Below, piece after piece: positions 54,249 to 62,747 of a stretch of 64,000 nucleotides of DNA; position 1 is the stretch's first letter, and each line of letters starts with the position of its first letter. The stretch comes from Paenibacillus sp. PCH8 (GTDB lineage: Bacteria; Bacillota; Bacilli; Paenibacillales; Paenibacillaceae), in NCBI RefSeq assembly GCF_002968835.1, contig NZ_PKQK01000001.1, forward strand, positions 1,612,001 through 1,676,000, given 5' to 3'. The position numbers and the translations under genes were made by a program. The notes under the pieces were generated by a model. It searched no databases. It saw only the letters and a list, made by a program, of their open reading frames with translations, and was not told the DNA's origin.

Positions 54249-56438
54249 ATGAACGCAGGCATTAGCTTATGTATGATCGTGAAGGATGAAGCTGAACCAC
54301 TCCAGCGCTGCCTGAAGGCGGTCAGGGATATGGTGGATGAAATCATCATCGTGGACACGGGATCCACAGATGATACAACTGCAATAGCGCGCCTCTATGG
54401 TGCAGTTGTGATTCGTACCGAGTGGAACGGAGATTTCAGTGAAGCTCGTAATCTGTCGCTGGCTGCAGCCAGGAATTCGTGGATTCTGGTGCTTGATGCG
54501 GATGAAGTATGGGTGCAGAATCCGCAGATGCAGGCAGATTTGTCGCAGCTATTAGAGACGAGCGGGGACGACGTGTGGGGATACTGGATACAGGTCACGA
54601 GTCTGCTTGGAGTGTCTGGTGAAGAGCGTGTGACGGATGAAGTATGTCGTTTGTTCCGAAATGACCCCCGAATTGCCTTTCAGGGCAGGATTCATGAAGA
54701 AGTTGCTTCTTCGATCATGGCGCTGGCTCCCCAAGGAGTGCTCCATTCTGGACTTGAGGTCATTCATTATGGCTATCTGGAGCAGGTAATCGCCGCCAAA
54801 AATAAAGGTGAGCGGAATATGCAACTGATTCGTTCCGCCTTGAATGAGGAAGCCAATCAACCGGAGCTGTTATATGCGTTGGCTGCCGAATGGTTTCAGC
54901 AAGCGAAATATGATGAAGCACTCCGGTTGTTACTGCCCTTACTGGCACAGCTTACGCCGGAGTGTGGATATCACTCCGATCTGGTACTGAAAACAGCTTA
55001 TGCCTCGCGAGAAATGGGTAGTCCCGAGAGGGCGCTTGCTGTGGTAGAGGCATGGGCACCCATATATGAGGATTTTCCAGATTTATTGGAGCTTGGTGCC
55101 GTACTGGAGCTGGATCAAGGGCGTGAAGATGTGGCTCTGGGTTGGCTAAAAAAGGCTAAATCTGCTGCCTCCACAGCCAGCAGGTACACATCGGTCTCAG
55201 GTGCTGGAACTTATCGCAGCCTGACGTTGGAAGGCATGTCGCATGAGCGGGCTGGCCGCTGGACCGATGCGGAAGCTGCGTACATGGCGGCGTTAGCCAT
55301 GCAGCCGAGCAGCTTGGCTGCATGGCAGCGGCTGTTGCTGCTGGCCGCAGCTACGGGGCGGCTGAACGCCATTGCCAGCGTAGCCGCGCGGGTAAGCTTG
55401 CCGCCTATGGCATGGCAAGCGCTGGTTCCGGCCGCAGTGGCTGCGCATCGGCCGGAATGGCTGCTGCGCCACGCGGCTGCGCTGGAGGCCCCGCTGCGGG
55501 CACAGCCGCTGGCTGCCGGACTTGCGCTGGCCCAGCTGGGCGAGGACGCTGCGGCCCGGGCGGCTGTGCAGCCTTGGACAGCGCATGCGCAGCACGGGCC
55601 GGAGGCAGCTCTGGCGCTGTGGGCGCTGGGCTGGAAGCGGTCCTGTGGGCGGCGCATCCTTGCGGCCGACGACCGAGCGCTGGAAGCCGGGCTAGGTGCG
55701 GCAGTCCTTGCGGCGGCACGCCCGTATGCAGCAGTGCCTGAGGCAGCTCGCGCCGCAGAGGCGTTGCTGCGGGGGCACGAAGCCTCGGCTCGCCGTGGTG
55801 GCCTGTGTGGTGCCGAGCCAGGCAGCCTGCCCTGCGGCAACACACCGAGCGTCGCCAACAGCGGCAGCCTGCCCAGCCCAGCCGCGTTTGACGCGCCTGC
55901 ACCGAGCAGTAGCGATCCCAGCGGCGATGCGCTCAGCGGCCCAGCCGCGCCTGACGCCGCGGCAGCAAGCGTGCTCGCTGCCGCGCAAGCGCTCGCCAGC
56001 GTGGGCGCCTGGGCCGCATGGCTGCGCCTGCTGCAAGCCCAGCCGCCCCACGGCGCGCTGGCTCTGCTCGCAGCGCTTCCGCCTGCGGCCCGCTGCGGGC
56101 TGCTGCGCGCACCCGCGAGCGTCCGCGAAGGGCTGCTTGCGCTGTGCGGCACGCCTGACGGCGCGCAGCAGCCCCTCGCGGACGAAGTGCCCGCCCCAGC
56201 GCGAGCCGCTCACGCGCTCATCGCGGGCACGCTCGCGCTGCTCGCCGGGCGGCAGAGCCTGGCACGTGAATGGGCCGAATGGGCGGCCCGGATCACTGCG
56301 CGGCAACCTGCCGCCACAGGCCGCCCGGCGACAACCGTCTCGCCGGGCCTGCGAACCCTGCTGCGCTTGACAGAACCCGGCGCAGCAACGGCCAAAGAAT
56401 ACACCAACCAGTGCAACATGCTGCTGGTTCATCTTTAA
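54249..56438 (+). CDS. TPR-linked GT2 glycosyltransferase with Ala-rich, GC-rich C-terminal half
   Basis: A 729-residue protein. Residues 1-235 form a GT2 domain with ISLCMIVKDEAEPLQRCLKA, VDTGSTDDTTAIA, DXD in VLDADEVW (83-85) and GRIHEEV. TPR-like helices run to about residue 345. From there to about 710 the protein is extremely Ala/Leu/Pro-rich and the DNA rises to roughly 75% GC by eye, unlike the first half and both neighbours. A Ser/Pro/Ala linker (PSVANSGSLPSPAAFD) breaks it. The break in composition lies within one frame, so it is a fusion or an expanded repeat region. It is the last plus-strand gene of the locus and converges on the methyltransferase. Confidence 0.8.
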   Translation: MNAGISLCMIVKDEAEPLQRCLKAVRDMVDEIIIVDTGSTDDTTAIARLYGAVVIRTEWNGDFSEARNLSLAAARNSWILVLDADEVWVQNPQMQADLSQLLETSGDDVWGYWIQVTSLLGVSGEERVTDEVCRLFRNDPRIAFQGRIHEEVASSIMALAPQGVLHSGLEVIHYGYLEQVIAAKNKGERNMQLIRSALNEEANQPELLYALAAEWFQQAKYDEALRLLLPLLAQLTPECGYHSDLVLKTAYASREMGSPERALAVVEAWAPIYEDFPDLLELGAVLELDQGREDVALGWLKKAKSAASTASRYTSVSGAGTYRSLTLEGMSHERAGRWTDAEAAYMAALAMQPSSLAAWQRLLLLAAATGRLNAIASVAARVSLPPMAWQALVPAAVAAHRPEWLLRHAAALEAPLRAQPLAAGLALAQLGEDAAARAAVQPWTAHAQHGPEAALALWALGWKRSCGRRILAADDRALEAGLGAAVLAAARPYAAVPEAARAAEALLRGHEASARRGGLCGAEPGSLPCGNTPSVANSGSLPSPAAFDAPAPSSSDPSGDALSGPAAPDAAAASVLAAAQALASVGAWAAWLRLLQAQPPHGALALLAALPPAARCGLLRAPASVREGLLALCGTPDGAQQPLADEVPAPARAAHALIAGTLALLAGRQSLAREWAEWAARITARQPAATGRPATTVSPGLRTLLRLTEPGAATAKEYTNQCNMLLVHL

Positions 56439-56532
56439 CTTTTTTATCATTAAATGTAGCTACATGCTATCCCGACCGCGCAGTGGTTCAACGTAAAATC
56501 ATTCGTTCCACTGATACCCATTCAACTCCATT

Positions 56533-57204
56533 TCAACCTTTGCAAATGACCGCACGGAAACAGCGAATCGGGGTGCCATACATGTCAGACGAGATGGCAT
56601 CGGCCGGTTCCTTCACGTTTAGTTTATCTTCAATCCTTAATCCAGTGACCGCCATGATGGTCTCCAGCAGATCGGGCCGCATCTCGGGTACATCGAAGGT
56701 GGCGATTAGCTGTCCGTCTGGTTTCAGCACTCGGGCAAACTCACGAAAAGCCCGCAGCATGGTACCGGTGTCCAGATGTTCCAGAACAGAGATGCAGAAT
56801 ACCCGGTTGAACTTGCCGGATTCATAGGGTAGCTGAGCCAGATTGGCCTGGGCACGGTTCAGCCTTGCTAGATAGGATTCGGGCAGATCCTGAGCCGCTT
56901 GCTCACCAAAATCAGTGGCAATATCCAGTCGGATGGCTTCTTCGGACAGAATGCGCTCATCCCAGTCGCAGGCATGAACCTCGCGGCAGTGTTCTGCGAG
57001 CCAGAACTTGAACGGATGGGAGATCCCGCAGGCTGCATCAAGAACGACATCGTCCGCACGAGCAAACTGCCGGGCCCATTCGTATTCATAGGGGCGGCTC
57101 CACCATGCTGGATGCAGCGGGAAGACCAGAGTGTCCGTTTTGGGGTCACTTTGCCGAATATATCTTGATTCCATGAATTCCGTTGCCTTGGGCGCATCCA
57201 TCAT
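56533..57204 (-). CDS. SAM-dependent methyltransferase
   Basis: A 223-residue class I methyltransferase. Motif I is VVLDAACGISHPF (about 53-65), an acidic HACDWDERIL loop follows, then VFCISVLEHLDTGTMLRAFREFARVLKPDGQLIATFDVPE. The ATG at 57204 overlaps the stop of the preceding glycosyltransferase gene (ATGA), with GGAGG ten bases upstream. It is the last of a four-gene minus-strand operon of glycosylation enzymes, so a terminal sugar O-methylation is a reasonable guess, as in BclA glycans. Confidence 0.82.
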   Translation of the reverse strand: MMDAPKATEFMESRYIRQSDPKTDTLVFPLHPAWWSRPYEYEWARQFARADDVVLDAACGISHPFKFWLAEHCREVHACDWDERILSEEAIRLDIATDFGEQAAQDLPESYLARLNRAQANLAQLPYESGKFNRVFCISVLEHLDTGTMLRAFREFARVLKPDGQLIATFDVPEMRPDLLETIMAVTGLRIEDKLNVKEPADAISSDMYGTPIRCFRAVICKG

Positions 57205-58739
57205 CCCCGAATTCCCTCCTTCAGTCCTGTTTCTGCCAAAAATGATTCCAAAACCGTGCTCCACCTGCTTCGCCATCTGGACAGATCATAGGATAATGCA
57301 GTCTCGCGTGCATAGATTCCCAGTCGTTCCCGTTCGGCCCGGTCCTGAACGAGACGCACCAGCGCAGCAGTCAGTTCCTGCTCACCTGGAGGTACCAGCA
57401 GCCCGTTAAATCCGTCCTGAATCAGATCATTCAGCCCGCCAACATTGGAGGCAATCACGGGAAGTCCACAGCTCATCGCTTCCAGACAGGCATAGGAGGT
57501 TCCCTCCGAGAACACCGTTGGAATGACAGCGATATCTGCCTGATGGTACGCCTCCCGAATATCCCGAAAATCATACGTGCGCTGGTTGATTCGTGCCGCA
57601 TGTGGATGAGTACGATGCCAATATCGGAAGGTTCTTCCGACCGTACTGCCTTCGACCAGTTCCCCGGCAAATTCAATCTCCAGATCTGGGAAGGCCCCAA
57701 GTAATTTATCTGCTGCCAGCATCATCGGAATAATGCCCCGTTCCATGCTGATACGGCGTGGATATATAATGCGAATAGGGCGGGAAGGGACGGTGCTGAC
57801 ATCCTTAGCATGACGCTCACGGTGCCCCTCCATGTGGCTATCCACTTGAACGAGATCAGCTTCTTTTTCCACAGTTCTATCGGTGGCTCTATCCGCATAC
57901 TTACTCGCTGAATCTCGACGGTTATGGTCAACTGTGTACGATGTACCATCACCATCGACTTCTTCCGATCTCGATAACCCCAATACGGGGTTTCCCGCTT
58001 CCTCTGCCTCTATATCTACATTTCCTGCGCCTTCTTCCGTATCAAAGTCCACGCTGACACGACTCGCCCTGCCACTGCTTTTGGTATCTTGCAACCCCGA
58101 TATAGTTGCGCTGACATGTTCCTCGTGGCTCGCCAGATCCGTCTTCCAGGCAGCAAGCCACTCATCTTCCTGTTGCTGTTCGAAGGTCCGTCTTGGCGGA
58201 GCTGGTGTGAAATAGGACGTATCGACTGCATTGGGAATCAGGACAACCTGCCTTGGATCGGTAAACGTACATGCAGCTCTGCAAAAGGTCTGGAAATGGG
58301 AATCCACCGACACGATGCGAACAAGCCCATCCAGCGCCAGCTGAATATGTTCGGCAACTTGATGTTTGGTCTCCAGTGGAAGTCCGGGGCGATCCCAGTT
58401 AATGCCGTGGCAGATGCCAAGACTGCCGGGTTTGTAGGTGATGGGTTGCCAGAGACAGCTGGCATAGATCACTGGGCCCCGCGCTGCGGCTGCCATCCGG
58501 TCAAAAGCTTCGGGCACATTATCCATGTCGTACGCATAGCCAAATACATCAATTTGCTCCGTCCGGGTCTGAAACGCTTCAAAATACGATAACTGATGAA
58601 CCTCGGGGATATGCCCGAGTCCACGAATCACACTGCACAGATCCAGAATATATCGCTCCAGCCCACCCCCGAATACCCGGCCGAATTCCCGGTTGTACCC
58701 ATCGGTGAAGCTATGTGTCAGAATGCTGATTACGCCCAT
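57201..58739 (-). CDS. GT4 glycosyltransferase with acidic insert
   Basis: A 512-residue GT-B enzyme. The N-terminal domain includes GGGLERYILDLCSVIRGLGH and IPNAVDTSYFTP (about 168-179). The C-terminal donor domain resumes at IRIIYPRRISMERGI and has VIPTVFSEGTSYACLEAMSCGLPVIASNVGGL, with the GT4 E-x7-E acid pair. Between them (about 186-318) lies a charged low-complexity stretch rich in E, D, S and R that is not part of the fold. The ATG follows AAGGAGGGG. It abuts the GT2 gene by one base and overlaps the methyltransferase. Confidence 0.83.
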   Translation of the reverse strand: MGVISILTHSFTDGYNREFGRVFGGGLERYILDLCSVIRGLGHIPEVHQLSYFEAFQTRTEQIDVFGYAYDMDNVPEAFDRMAAAARGPVIYASCLWQPITYKPGSLGICHGINWDRPGLPLETKHQVAEHIQLALDGLVRIVSVDSHFQTFCRAACTFTDPRQVVLIPNAVDTSYFTPAPPRRTFEQQQEDEWLAAWKTDLASHEEHVSATISGLQDTKSSGRASRVSVDFDTEEGAGNVDIEAEEAGNPVLGLSRSEEVDGDGTSYTVDHNRRDSASKYADRATDRTVEKEADLVQVDSHMEGHRERHAKDVSTVPSRPIRIIYPRRISMERGIIPMMLAADKLLGAFPDLEIEFAGELVEGSTVGRTFRYWHRTHPHAARINQRTYDFRDIREAYHQADIAVIPTVFSEGTSYACLEAMSCGLPVIASNVGGLNDLIQDGFNGLLVPPGEQELTAALVRLVQDRAERERLGIYARETALSYDLSRWRSRWSTVLESFLAETGLKEGIRG

Positions 58740-58740
58740 C

Positions 58741-59655
58741 TCACTGCCCCTCCTTCCAGGGAACCAGCCGGGGTTCCGGATCAAGAATGGACTCGTAATG
58801 TGCCAGACTGCCCCACTCGCCGCTCGGATCAATCCGTTTGTAACGCAGATATTTACGAACCCTGTCCTCCAGACTACCTGCCCAGCCGAGATGCTGGACC
58901 TTCAGTTCTGTGCTGACCCCGGGCAGAACAGTGCAAGACAAAGGAAGACGGGGGACGTGATGATTCTGCTGAGGATAGAAGTAGGGATATCCAGGCATAT
59001 AACGCACAAGTGAAGCGGTATGCCGTTTGTGCAGACACCAGAGGTCATCTTCCCGGTAGTGAGTTCGCCCATCCCACATATCGTAGAATCGGAATGCGAA
59101 CCAGTCGGCGTACTCCTGATTAATCAGAGCACGTATGGCTTTCTTGGCCTCCGTGCTGTACAGTTCATCTGCATCTACCGAGAGTAACCAGTCGGGACGG
59201 GTACCTGCTGCGGCTTGCCATAGCGTATTGCGAAGCCGCCACTCCTCGGCAAACAGCGGTTTCTCCAATACCTCAAGACGCACCACTTTCGGAAAAGCTT
59301 TGCAGATCTCCGGGGTGCCATCTGTGCTGGCATCGTCCACAATTACAATCTCATCCACGAACTCACTCAGATCATGGAGCACTTCTTCGAGGTATCGGCC
59401 GCGCTCATTACGAACCTGGAGCATCGCTGTCAGCTTATTGTCCTGACTTTTGCGAACCCGACGAATGGAGAATGGTTCTCTAAATATACTTGTTTCCTCT
59501 TGTATTGCAGCAGTCTTCGATTCTTTCTCACCGCTTGAGTCAGCCTCATCATGTACGTCGCTTCCGATGTCCTGTGGTCGTTGGGTTTCAGTTCGGATAT
59601 CCCTGTGCACCATCGGCCCATTTACCTGTTGCCTGCGCTTCTTAGGGTCCAGCAT
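58741..59655 (-). CDS. GT2 glycosyltransferase
   Basis: A 304-residue enzyme. Residues 75-220 form a GT2 domain with LTAMLQVRNERGRYLEEVL, IVDDASTDGTPEI and DXD in LSVDADELYST (161-163). A charged, disordered-looking N-terminal 70 residues precedes it. The C-terminal part has VQHLGWAGSLEDRVRKYLRYK, common in protein- and LPS-glycosylating GT2 enzymes. ATG at 59655 with GGGGAGGTG ahead; it overlaps the end of the TPR gene by 14 bases. Acceptor unknown. Confidence 0.85.
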   Translation of the reverse strand: MLDPKKRRQQVNGPMVHRDIRTETQRPQDIGSDVHDEADSSGEKESKTAAIQEETSIFREPFSIRRVRKSQDNKLTAMLQVRNERGRYLEEVLHDLSEFVDEIVIVDDASTDGTPEICKAFPKVVRLEVLEKPLFAEEWRLRNTLWQAAAGTRPDWLLSVDADELYSTEAKKAIRALINQEYADWFAFRFYDMWDGRTHYREDDLWCLHKRHTASLVRYMPGYPYFYPQQNHHVPRLPLSCTVLPGVSTELKVQHLGWAGSLEDRVRKYLRYKRIDPSGEWGSLAHYESILDPEPRLVPWKEGQ

Positions 59656-60945
59656 CACGGCACCTCCCCAGCAATTGCTGTACAGCATGATCCAATAACT
59701 CCAGCTCGATAATCCGGGCCAGAGCATCCTCATCCTCCAGTGCCGTTTCGAGAAAATGTCTCACGGCCCCGTGACGCTCTCCACGCAGAGCCAGCGCAGT
59801 TCCGGATAACTGCTGATAATCCTGGCGACTGGCATTATCCTGAATATCGACTGCATGCACCAGAGCCAGCGCATCTTCCACACGTCCTGTCTCCTGATAG
59901 ATGCGGAATTTCCAATGTCTTGCGGTTTCTCCTCCAAGGTCGTCCAGAATACGCAGTGCAGCCCCGTAATCATCGTTAATACGCAGCAGTTCCGCTCGTA
60001 CAAGTTGATCTTCCCCGCCTCAAGCCAGCGACATAGCTGTTCATAATGATGTCGATCCTGTTCATCACCTGCACTGATTCCATACACCCGTAAGGCATTC
60101 TCCAACTGCCCGGCGCGGGCGTGGATGGCAGACAGAAATCGATAGTGAGAGGTCACGCAATCGCTGCGACCGTTCATGACCGCGTGAGCGAAAGCTTCTT
60201 GAAGAGAATTCATGGCCCGTGTATCTTCAAGCAAGTACTCATAGGCTGCGAGCAGAAAAGATATCGTCTCATGTGCACCTGCTTTGGCTCTGAGCTGGCG
60301 GTAGAAGTCGGCTCGCACACTGCATTGAAGCAGGGTAACGCTATCGGGGGTACCTGACAGGATCTGCCGCAGCGCATGCAGGAAGAACAGTTCGTAATCC
60401 CGGATAGGGACTTCGAGATCCTCTTTTTGCACCGTACCCGCTGGTGAAGGATCTTCGCCCCCCAGCCAGATGGCGCGAATGCCCTGGAATAACAGCTTCA
60501 TATATCGCGTTTCGGAGGATGTGCCCACCAGATCGGCGATGCCGACCAGTTTGGCGATGCTGCTCTCCCATAGTGGTGATTCTGCTTCGTCTCCGGCAGG
60601 CTCAGGTAGCAGGACAATACACAGCTCCGGCTCCAGCGAAGCAGCAGCCATGAGCCAGTAAGGATGGGTGATCACTGCAACGGTGCGGGGTTCCGACAAT
60701 AGCTGCTCGGCTTTGGGAAGGGTGATCACGTTAATGACCGCAGGTATATCCTCTGTTTGAGTCAGACTGCTGACATAATAGATATCTCCCTCCAGAGACA
60801 GCAACGCAGCAATATCGGGGTAGGGAAATGCCGACCAGCCTCCTTTGCGGGGGAAGAGAACATACCGGACAGGGGGTGGTGCTGTGCTGGCCTGATCCAG
60901 ACCGACTTCGGAGTCTGTATCCGGTAACGGTGCAGGTTTTTCCAT
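59642..60945 (-). pseudogene. TPR/GT-B-like protein with apparent frameshift
   Basis: First gene of the minus-strand operon, AGGTGA seven bases ahead of the ATG. The N-terminal part (YVLFPRKGGWSAFPYPDIA, VAVITHPYWLMAAASLEPEL) looks like a GT-B half without an obvious donor site. TPR-like helices follow. After EAGKINL the frame gives an unlikely Cys- and Trp-rich tail, while the next frame carries VRAELLRINDDYGAALRILDDLGGE and then DALALVHAVDIQDNASRQDY to a stop at 59642 that overlaps the GT2 start. One missing G at about 60001 (minus strand TTG-GTA read as TTG-TA) restores a protein of about 434 residues. Function unknown, probably scaffolding or a sugar-binding partner. Confidence 0.72.
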
Positions 60946-61153
60946 GAATTGTTCACCTCACCTTGATTGGATTGTGGTTCTTGATTCTTTGTTATACATG
61001 TGCTCCATGTTTTCACTTCATATGTAAAGCCCTCACGACACTTCGCATGATATGCCTGAGACTAACATATGGGCGTTCCGCCCCAAACATGAGTATCTTC
61101 CATGAATACATGAAGTGGACAAGCTGTAATAATAGGCTGAATTTTATCTATTG

Positions 61154-61209
61154 TGTGACCAGAATCACTTTTTTTTGCACGAACAAGGGAGAATGTGATA
61201 ATTCTCACA
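61154..61209 (+). promoter_or_regulatory. Two phased Rex/Fnr-like operators before cydA
   Basis: TGTGA-N6-TCACT (61154-61169) and TGTGA-N6-TCACA (61194-61209) are exactly 40 bp apart, four helical turns. The form TGTGA-N6-TCACA fits both Rex (which controls cyd genes in Bacillus) and Crp/Fnr regulators. A TATAAA (61212-61217) right after the second site could be the -10 box, so binding would block the promoter. The rest of the 386-base gap shows no gene. Confidence 0.6.
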
Positions 61210-61331
61210 TGTATAAAATAGGTAATCTGGCACAATACGTTCATCAACGTATTTGGTGGACAGACAGCGAAGGTGCAGCTTCAATACCAGATACGCATAC
61301 TGCGATGTGAACAGAAAGAAGGGGTAACGGT

Positions 61332-62747
61332 ATGGATCCGATTATGTTATCGCGTATCCAATATGCACTTACAACGATTTTCCATTTCTTTTTTGTACCG
61401 CTTTCCATCGGTCTTGTACTGTTGGTTGCGATTATGGAGACGTTGTATGTCGTGAAGGGTAAAGAAATCTACAAAACGATGGCTAAATTCTGGGGCAAAT
61501 TGTTCCTGATTAACTTTGCCGTCGGGGTTGTCACAGGCATTCTGCAAGAGTTTCAGTTCGGTATGAACTGGTCAGAGTATTCCCGTTTTGTCGGGGATGT
61601 GTTCGGTGCGCCACTGGCTATCGAAGCCTTATTGGCGTTTTTTATGGAGTCTACATTTATTGGGCTGTGGATATTCGGATGGGATCGATTGTCCAAAAAA
61701 GTCCATCTCGCCTGCATTTGGCTGGTATTCGTCGGCACATTCCTGTCGGCACTATGGATACTGGCAGCCAATTCATTCATGCAGCATCCCGTTGGGTTTG
61801 AGATGAATAACGGGCGAGCCGAGATGAATGATTTTCTGGCACTCATCACGAATGGTCAGCTTCTCGTTGAATTCCCGCATACCGTCTTTGGGGCATTGAT
61901 GACAGGTGCCTTTGTCGTGACCGGGATTAGTGCCTACAAACTAATGAAGAAGCAGGACGTAGAGATCTTCCGCAAATCATTCCATATTGCGATCATCATT
62001 GGTTTGATCTCTTCCTTTGGCGTTGCCTTCTCCGGGCACTTCCAGGCGCAATATCTGGTGGAGACACAGCCGATGAAGATGGCAGCCAGTGAAGGCACGT
62101 GGACAACGACCGAAGATCCTGCGCCATGGACGGTAATTGCCTCCATTGATCCGGACAAACAGGAAAACTCCGGTGAGCTCAAGATCCCCGGATTGCTCAG
62201 TTACTTGTCCTACAGCAAGTTCTCGGGCAGTGTCAAAGGCATGAAGGAACTGCAAGCCGAGTATGAGCAGACGTATGGGCCAGGGAATTACATCCCGCCG
62301 GTACGGACGACCTTCTGGAGCTTCCGCATCATGATTGCTGCGGGTGGTCTGATGATTGCACTTGCACTGTACGGTACATTCCTGGCGATGCGCAAGAAGC
62401 TGGAGGTCGCCGGGAAGTGGTTCATGCGTCTGATGGTGTTCGCCATCTCCCTGCCGTTTATCGCCAATACTTCAGGTTGGATTATGACCGAGGTCGGAAG
62501 GCAGCCTTGGACGGTATTTGGATATATGACGACCGAAGCCGGAGTCTCACCGAATGTATCCGCAGGCATGATCTTGTTCTCCACCATAGCGTTCACAGCC
62601 GCATATACCGTTCTGGGTATCGTGATGGTGTATCTGTTCGTGCGTGAGATCAAGGCAGGGCCATATGCAGTAGATAAGCCGGAAGATCACGATGAATCGG
62701 CCGATCCGTTCGGCATGGATGGAGGTTATTCCGTTGTCACTAAGTGA
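61332..62747 (+). CDS. cydA: Cytochrome bd ubiquinol oxidase subunit I
   Basis: A 471-residue membrane protein that carries the quinol site and the hemes of a cytochrome bd oxidase. Landmarks are His18 in TIFHFFFVPLSIG, Glu98 in LAIEALLAFFMEST, His183 in VEFPHTVFGALMTGAF, and the late GRQPWTVFGYMTT motif. The Q-loop is of the short type usual in Firmicutes. AAGGGGTAACGGT stands before the ATG. It overlaps cydB by 14 bases. Two Rex/Fnr-like sites ahead suggest induction at low oxygen or high NADH. Confidence 0.95.
   Translation: MDPIMLSRIQYALTTIFHFFFVPLSIGLVLLVAIMETLYVVKGKEIYKTMAKFWGKLFLINFAVGVVTGILQEFQFGMNWSEYSRFVGDVFGAPLAIEALLAFFMESTFIGLWIFGWDRLSKKVHLACIWLVFVGTFLSALWILAANSFMQHPVGFEMNNGRAEMNDFLALITNGQLLVEFPHTVFGALMTGAFVVTGISAYKLMKKQDVEIFRKSFHIAIIIGLISSFGVAFSGHFQAQYLVETQPMKMAASEGTWTTTEDPAPWTVIASIDPDKQENSGELKIPGLLSYLSYSKFSGSVKGMKELQAEYEQTYGPGNYIPPVRTTFWSFRIMIAAGGLMIALALYGTFLAMRKKLEVAGKWFMRLMVFAISLPFIANTSGWIMTEVGRQPWTVFGYMTTEAGVSPNVSAGMILFSTIAFTAAYTVLGIVMVYLFVREIKAGPYAVDKPEDHDESADPFGMDGGYSVVTK

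Noticed and set aside
55211..56450. Several long overlapping frames on both strands
   Set aside because: The very high GC content removes stop codons in all frames. Only the plus-strand frame continuous with the GT2 domain is supported.
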